From: JBAWXE01 sp037144255
GTDB lineage: Bacteria; Bacteroidota; Bacteroidia; Chitinophagales; Chitinophagaceae
Length of the DNA stretch: 18,920 nucleotides
Direction: 5' to 3'
Assembly (NCBI GenBank): GCA_037144255.1
Contig: JBAWXE010000048.1
Span: forward strand, 1-18,920
Made by a program: the position numbers and the translations under genes. Shown here piece by piece: positions 15,401 through 18,920 of this stretch (within the stretch, counting starts at the first letter, position 1; the number at the start of each line of letters is the position of its first letter). Under the pieces are notes generated by a model that was not told where the DNA came from, searched no databases, and worked only from the letters and a program-made list of their open reading frames with translations.

Positions 15401-16660
15401 TTAAGCTTCAAATTTTTTGAAAATCACAGATGCGTTATGGCCACCAAATCCAAATGTGTTGCTAAGTGCGGCACGTATCTTTCTTGGTTGAGCCTTTTGG
15501 AAAGTAAAGTTCAAACGTGGATCAAAAGCAGGGTCGTCAGTAAAGTGATTGATAGTAGGAGGTACTATGTCATTCACCATGGCTAGGATACTGGCAACAG
15601 CCTCAATGGCTCCCGCAGCACCCAATAGGTGTCCGGTCATAGATTTCGAAGAACTGATGTTCACATTGTAAGCATGCTCTCCAAAAACACGTTCTATAGC
15701 AGTTACCTCACTGATATCGCCTAATGGAGTAGATGTACCATGTACATTGATATAGTCAATGTCTTCCGGCATCATACCTGCATCTTCCAATGCATTCTTC
15801 ATTACGTTATAAGCTCCCAATCCTTCCGGATGTGGTGCTGTTAGGTGATAAGCATCTGCGCTCATGCCACCGCCTGCTACTTCGGCAATGATTGTAGCAC
15901 CGCGACGTTTTGCGTGTTCATATTCTTCAAGCACTAAAGCACAACCACCTTCACCTAGTACAAAACCATCACGATCCAAGTCAAATGGGCGACTGGCTGA
16001 TTTAGGATCATCATTACGCTCAGAAAGGGCTTTCATTGCATTGAATCCACCAATGCCTGCTTCCGTTACCACAGCTTCAGAGCCACCACATACAAAAGCA
16101 TCAGCTTTACCGATACGTATGTAGTTGAAGGCATCAATTATAGCATTGGTGGACGATGCACATGCACTGACAGTAGCAAAGTTCGGTCCACGGAATCCAT
16201 ATTTCATGGAAATGTGTCCGGATGCTATGTCCAATATGAGTTTGGGGATAAAGAATGGATTAAATCGAGGAGTACCATCACCTGCACTGTAGTTTTTCAT
16301 TTCTTCAATGAACGTGATCATACCACCTATACCCGACGCCCAGATAACACCCACTCGGTCATGGTTGATACCTTCTTCTGTCAAACGTGCATGACGTACA
16401 GCTTCGTCAGCTGCTACTAATGCAATTTGAGAAAAGCGATCGAGCTTACGAGCTTCCTTACGGTCAAAGTGATTTTCGGGATTGAAATCCTTGAGTTCGC
16501 AAGCAAACTTCGTCTTGAATTTTGTTACGTCAAACTGTTTAATGAAATCGGCACCCGAAACTCCATTAACTAATCCCTCCCAATACGTAGGTACGGTATT
16601 TCCCAATGGCGTCAGGGCACCGATACCGGTAACGACAACGCGTTTAAACGGCAAATTCAT
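15401..16660 (-). CDS. fabF: 3-oxoacyl-[acyl-carrier-protein] synthase II
   Basis: Condensing enzyme of type II fatty acid synthesis: it elongates acyl-ACP with malonyl-ACP. With the ATG at 16660 the protein has 419 residues, starting MNLPFKRVVVTGIGALTPLG, where family similarity begins at residue 6. The longer TTG reading at 16666 adds only two residues and is not preferred. The catalytic triad is intact: nucleophile Cys167 in VSACASS, His307 in NVHGTSTPLGD and His344 in SMTGHLLGAAG. Lys339 and the C-terminal SNTFGFGGHNA loop are also present. The neighbouring acpP lies 31 nt upstream, the classic acpP-fabF pair, and rnc follows directly; acpP-fabF-rnc is a known Bacteroidota-type order. Confidence 0.97.
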   Translation of the reverse strand: MNLPFKRVVVTGIGALTPLGNTVPTYWEGLVNGVSGADFIKQFDVTKFKTKFACELKDFNPENHFDRKEARKLDRFSQIALVAADEAVRHARLTEEGINHDRVGVIWASGIGGMITFIEEMKNYSAGDGTPRFNPFFIPKLILDIASGHISMKYGFRGPNFATVSACASSTNAIIDAFNYIRIGKADAFVCGGSEAVVTEAGIGGFNAMKALSERNDDPKSASRPFDLDRDGFVLGEGGCALVLEEYEHAKRRGATIIAEVAGGGMSADAYHLTAPHPEGLGAYNVMKNALEDAGMMPEDIDYINVHGTSTPLGDISEVTAIERVFGEHAYNVNISSSKSMTGHLLGAAGAIEAVASILAMVNDIVPPTINHFTDDPAFDPRLNFTFQKAQPRKIRAALSNTFGFGGHNASVIFKKFEA

Positions 16661-16691
16661 TAACAATTTCAGTTACTGTGTGGGTGATAAA

Positions 16692-16928
16692 TTACTTTAC
16701 GTGTTCTTCCAAATATGAAACAGCTTGACCAACAGTTGTGATGGTTTCTGCTTGTTCATCAGGAATAGAAATATTGAATTCTTTTTCGAATTCCATGATC
16801 AGTTCTACTGTATCAAGTGAATCCGCACCTAGATCATTAGTGAAGCTTGCTTCTGGAGTTACCTCAGATTCGTCAACACCTAATTTATCTACAATGATTT
16901 TCTTTACGCGATTTGCAATTTCAGACAT
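16692..16928 (-). CDS. acpP: Acyl carrier protein
   Basis: Carrier of growing acyl chains as thioesters in fatty acid synthesis. It has 78 residues, is acidic, and has the four-helix ACP pattern. Ser37 in GADSLDTVELIMEFE is the site of 4'-phosphopantetheine attachment. The remaining sequence (IADRVKKI-type helix 1, EFNISIPDEQAETI, VGQAVSYLEEHVK end) is standard. The ATG at 16928 is the only reasonable start. A full consensus promoter lies directly upstream, consistent with the very high expression expected of ACP. It heads the operon with fabF and rnc. Confidence 0.97.
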   Translation of the reverse strand: MSEIANRVKKIIVDKLGVDESEVTPEASFTNDLGADSLDTVELIMEFEKEFNISIPDEQAETITTVGQAVSYLEEHVK

Positions 16929-16955
16929 GGTTAATGCAATTTAAATTTTATGGTG

Positions 16956-16984
16956 CAAAAATATACTTTTTGAGAAAATGCAAA
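16956..16984 (-). promoter_or_regulatory. Consensus Bacteroidota promoter of acpP-fabF-rnc
   Basis: On the minus strand TTTG (16984-16981) is followed after 17 nt by TATTTTTG (16963-16956). Both elements match the TTTG / TAnnTTTG consensus exactly. The predicted transcript start near 16952 gives a leader of about 24 nt before acpP. This is the best-formed promoter in the window. Confidence 0.75.
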
Positions 16985-17057
16985 AGAGAATAAACATTTA
17001 TTTATAAAGAAACCCAAAGATAGGGCGCAATTCCCGTTTTTTCTGCATTTTACCGCT

Positions 17058-17729
17058 TTATATACTATTTTTTCGTTCTTCGATGATCTTTCCATCACGC
17101 ATCATCAACGTTCTGTCGGTCATTTCAGCTAATTCCTCATTATGTGTCACCATAATAAAGGTTTGATTGAATTGTTTACGTAAATATAAAAATAATTCAT
17201 GTATCGCTTTCGCATTTACGCTATCCAGATTGCCTGTAGGTTCATCTGCCATAATAATGGATGGTCTATTCACTAATGCACGTGCTATAGCCACTCTCTG
17301 TTGTTCACCACCTGATAGTTCAGATGGTTTATTGACCAGCCTACCGCTTAATCCTACCACATCCAACATTTCAGAGGCGGTTTTTATAGCTTCCAGCCTT
17401 CCTTTGCCGTTTATCCATAAGGGTATCGCTACATTCTCAACAGCACTGAATTCTGGCAACAAATGATGGAACTGGAATACAAAGCCCATATGTTTATTTC
17501 TGAAACCTGCTTGTTTCTTAGATGCTAACCTCGAAATATTCACATTATCTATAGTTACAGTACCTGCATCTGGCTTGTCCAGCGCACCTAACAAGTGCAT
17601 TAGGGTACTTTTACCTGCACCTGAGGGACCTGTAATTGAAATGATCTCACCTTTTGCTACTTCCAAGGATACTCCGGCCACTACTGTGAGACTGGAATAC
17701 TTTTTGATGAGGTTTTGAGCAACAAGCAT
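17058..17729 (-). CDS. lolD: LolD-type lipoprotein-release ABC transporter ATPase
   Basis: ATPase expected to drive an inner-membrane LolCE-type complex that releases outer-membrane lipoproteins. Using the ATG at 17729 the protein has 223 residues, a typical length; a TTG reading at 17747 would add six unconserved residues. Motifs are Walker A GPSGAGKST (34-42), Q-loop Gln86 in the LolD-typical FVFQFHHLLPEFSAVENV, signature LSGGEQQ (138-144), Walker B IIMADEP with Glu163, D-loop GNLDS and switch His196. The FQFHHLLPEF stretch separates LolD from FtsE and MacB relatives fairly well, but no lolC/lolE permease is adjacent, so the partner is inferred. It is upstream of acpP on the same strand, though acpP has its own promoter, and divergent from the DUF2795 gene. 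Confidence 0.88.
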   Translation of the reverse strand: MLVAQNLIKKYSSLTVVAGVSLEVAKGEIISITGPSGAGKSTLMHLLGALDKPDAGTVTIDNVNISRLASKKQAGFRNKHMGFVFQFHHLLPEFSAVENVAIPLWINGKGRLEAIKTASEMLDVVGLSGRLVNKPSELSGGEQQRVAIARALVNRPSIIMADEPTGNLDSVNAKAIHELFLYLRKQFNQTFIMVTHNEELAEMTDRTLMMRDGKIIEERKNSI

Positions 17730-17837
17730 GCTGTAAAAATGCCTCAAATTGACTGCAATACCAATTATTCTTTCATAAATAACAGATGTTGATTATGCTT
17801 ATTTGAAAACTATACTTCTAACGATAACGGAATAAAA

Positions 17838-17868
17838 TTTGTATTTGTTAAATGAAAACTTACATTTG
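17838..17868 (+). promoter_or_regulatory. Promoter of the DUF2795 gene
   Basis: TTTG at 17838-17841, 19 nt spacing, then TACATTTG at 17861-17868: both elements match the Bacteroidota consensus exactly. A predicted start near 17872 leaves a leader of about 30 nt. A second TTTG at 17844 has only 13 nt spacing. Confidence 0.7.
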
Positions 17869-17902
17869 CCAAAATTGATAATAAAATAAAACAATTAATA
17901 AT

Positions 17903-18124
17903 ATGTTTTGGACCTTAGAACTAGCATCACATCTCGAAGACGCACCGTGGCCTGCTACTAAAGATGAGCTTATCGATTATGCCATTCGCTCAGGTGCACC
18001 TCTTGAAGTGGTAGAGAACCTCCAAGAACTGGATGACGAAGGTGAGATATACGAAGGCATAGAAGATATCTGGCCCGACTATCCTACACAAGAGGATTTC
18101 TTCTTTAATGAGGATGAGTATTAA
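17903..18124 (+). CDS. Acidic DUF2795 family protein
   Basis: 73 residues of unknown function. The pattern WTLELASHLEDAPWPATK followed by DELIDYAIRSGAP, VVENLQELDDEGEIYE, IEDIWPDYP and an NEDEY end is that of the DUF2795-type small proteins I know from Bacteroidota, almost without gaps. It carries 22 Asp/Glu residues and only one Lys and one Arg, so it is strongly acidic, with the last third (FFFNEDEY end) the most so. No signal peptide, membrane segment or Cys is visible, so it should be cytoplasmic. It forms a single-gene unit with its own consensus promoter and a strong terminator, divergent from lolD and convergent with truB. These neighbours do not reveal a role. Confidence 0.85.
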   Translation: MFWTLELASHLEDAPWPATKDELIDYAIRSGAPLEVVENLQELDDEGEIYEGIEDIWPDYPTQEDFFFNEDEY

Positions 18125-18137
18125 AAAATTTTCAAAC

Positions 18138-18166
18138 AAAAAGCCGTCTCAACAGACGGCTTTTTT
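18138..18166. terminator. Bidirectional terminator between DUF2795 gene and truB
   Basis: A perfect 12-bp stem, AAAAAGCCGTCT (18138-18149) with AGACGGCTTTTT (18154-18165), encloses a CAAC loop. T-runs flank the stem on both strands, so it can stop transcripts from both convergent genes. The first base of the truB stop complement (18165) is already in the hairpin. Confidence 0.9.
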
Positions 18167-18872
18167 ATAATTCTTTCTTAGCATTATTACTGGCATCTTT
18201 CCAATACTCTTTCCATTCCTCAGGGCTTAGTGCATCCGCCACATCAAAGTCCCCTATCTTTGTTCTTTTCAATTCTTGCAAGTAAGCGCCACATCCCAAT
18301 GCCTCCCCCATATCCTGTGCCAGAGAGCGTATATACGTGCCGGTAGAGCACAATACACGAAAATGTACTTCCGGCAATTTGATATCTGTTATTTCAAATT
18401 CAGAGATGGTAACCGGTCTTGCTTCCATTACAATGTCTTCTCCTTTTCTTGCCAATTCGTAAGCACGCTTACCATCTTTTTTTATGGCAGAATGTGCAGG
18501 CGGTTTTTGTTGAATCGCTCCTATGAATTGCTGCGTGGCTTTATGTATTTCTTCATTAGTAAGATGTGCAAATGGTTTAATATCTTGAGGTTCACTTTCT
18601 TTATCGTAAGTCTCTGTTACAGCACCTAAATGAAATATGCCTGTATATTCCTTAGGCAATTTTTGATAATCACTGATCTTTTTGGTGTATTCTCCTGTAC
18701 AGCATATCAGCAAGCCTGTAGCTAATGGATCCAAAGTACCTGCATGACCTATTTTTACCCTGAAAGTAATTTTCAATTTATTCACTACATCAAAAGATGT
18801 CCATCGATAGGGCTTATCCACCAATATCACGGTACCTTTCTTCAATTCTGCAGGCAGGGGCAGTTGTTTCAT
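18165..18872 (-). CDS. truB: tRNA pseudouridine(55) synthase TruB
   Basis: Converts U55 to pseudouridine in the T-loop of most tRNAs. The 235 residues cover the catalytic domain: LVDKPYRWTSFDVV (17-30), the motif HAGTLDPLATG with nucleophile Asp48, Tyr76 in KEYTGIFHLG, the KPPAHSAIKKDGKRAYELARKG segment and STGTYIRSLAQDMG. Asp48 and Tyr76 fall on the same numbers as in E. coli TruB. The protein lacks the C-terminal PUA domain of E. coli TruB (about 314 residues), as is common for short bacterial TruB. The ATG at 18872 is well placed, with similarity starting at about residue 12. The coding end overlaps the shared terminator. Confidence 0.97.
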   Translation of the reverse strand: MKQLPLPAELKKGTVILVDKPYRWTSFDVVNKLKITFRVKIGHAGTLDPLATGLLICCTGEYTKKISDYQKLPKEYTGIFHLGAVTETYDKESEPQDIKPFAHLTNEEIHKATQQFIGAIQQKPPAHSAIKKDGKRAYELARKGEDIVMEARPVTISEFEITDIKLPEVHFRVLCSTGTYIRSLAQDMGEALGCGAYLQELKRTKIGDFDVADALSPEEWKEYWKDASNNAKKEL

Positions 18873-18877
18873 GGTTG

Positions 18878-18885
18878 CAAATGTA
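18878..18885 (-). promoter_or_regulatory. Possible -7 element very close to truB
   Basis: On the minus strand this reads TACATTTG, a perfect -7 box, but it ends only 5 nt before the truB ATG, which would give a nearly leaderless mRNA. No -33 is seen at normal spacing, and upstream genes beyond the window could instead drive truB. Confidence 0.3.
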
Positions 18886-18920
18886 AACCCAAACCTATAA
18901 AGGGAGCTTATTTTTTTAAA

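Noticed and set aside
16661..16666. TTG upstream start for fabF
   Set aside because: It adds only two residues, and the ATG at 16660 gives the standard FabF N-terminus.
16985..17057. GGG...CCC followed by a T-run (17023-17042) as a terminator between lolD and acpP
   Set aside because: Only three base pairs close the stem, and the T-run is on the plus strand, whereas both genes are on the minus strand.
17730..17747. TTG upstream start for lolD
   Set aside because: The six added residues are not LolD-like, and the ATG at 17729 leads directly into the conserved N-terminal strand.
1..18920. CRISPR arrays, insertion sequences, tRNA or rRNA genes, prophage or defence genes
   Set aside because: I looked for direct-repeat arrays, transposase motifs and RNA genes and found none. 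Intergenic spaces are short and explained by promoters and terminators.

Overview
The window looks like chromosomal DNA of a Bacteroidota species, probably a Chitinophagia or Sphingobacteriia-like lineage (the class is inference). The evidence is a full-length type IX secretion translocon gene (sprA), several upstream elements of the Bacteroidota TTTG / TAnnTTTG type, almost no Shine-Dalgarno sequences, moderately AT-rich DNA, and a small DUF2795 protein typical of the phylum. I see no mobile element, CRISPR array, tRNA or rRNA. No gene-free stretch exceeds 300 bases.

Left part (1-4049). A 5' fragment of glnS on the minus strand runs off the left edge. It is divergent from a plus-strand pair: a stand-alone cobalamin-binding mutase subunit and a crotonase, both acyl-CoA enzymes. 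An outer-membrane beta-barrel protein follows and ends at a strong hairpin terminator. ruvA comes next from its own candidate promoter.

Centre (4067-14678). ruvA is followed after 17 nt by the 2486-residue sprA. A perfect -7 box then precedes paaA-paaB-paaC-paaD, which encode the ring-1,2-epoxidase of aerobic phenylacetyl-CoA degradation without its reductase PaaE. A small two-helix membrane protein resembling a K+ channel pore with an altered filter closes this run.

Right part (14681-18920). On the minus strand, acpP-fabF-rnc forms a fatty-acid synthesis / RNase III operon behind a full consensus promoter. lolD (lipoprotein-release ABC ATPase) lies upstream of it. Divergent from lolD is a highly acidic 73-residue DUF2795 protein, which shares a bidirectional terminator with convergent truB.

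Most genes are housekeeping or phylum-core. The least explained items are the channel-like 111-residue protein, the acidic DUF2795 protein, the charged insert in SprA, the Asn at a catalytic metal-ligand position of RNase III, and the in-frame TAA-GCT-TTG junction between fabF and rnc.
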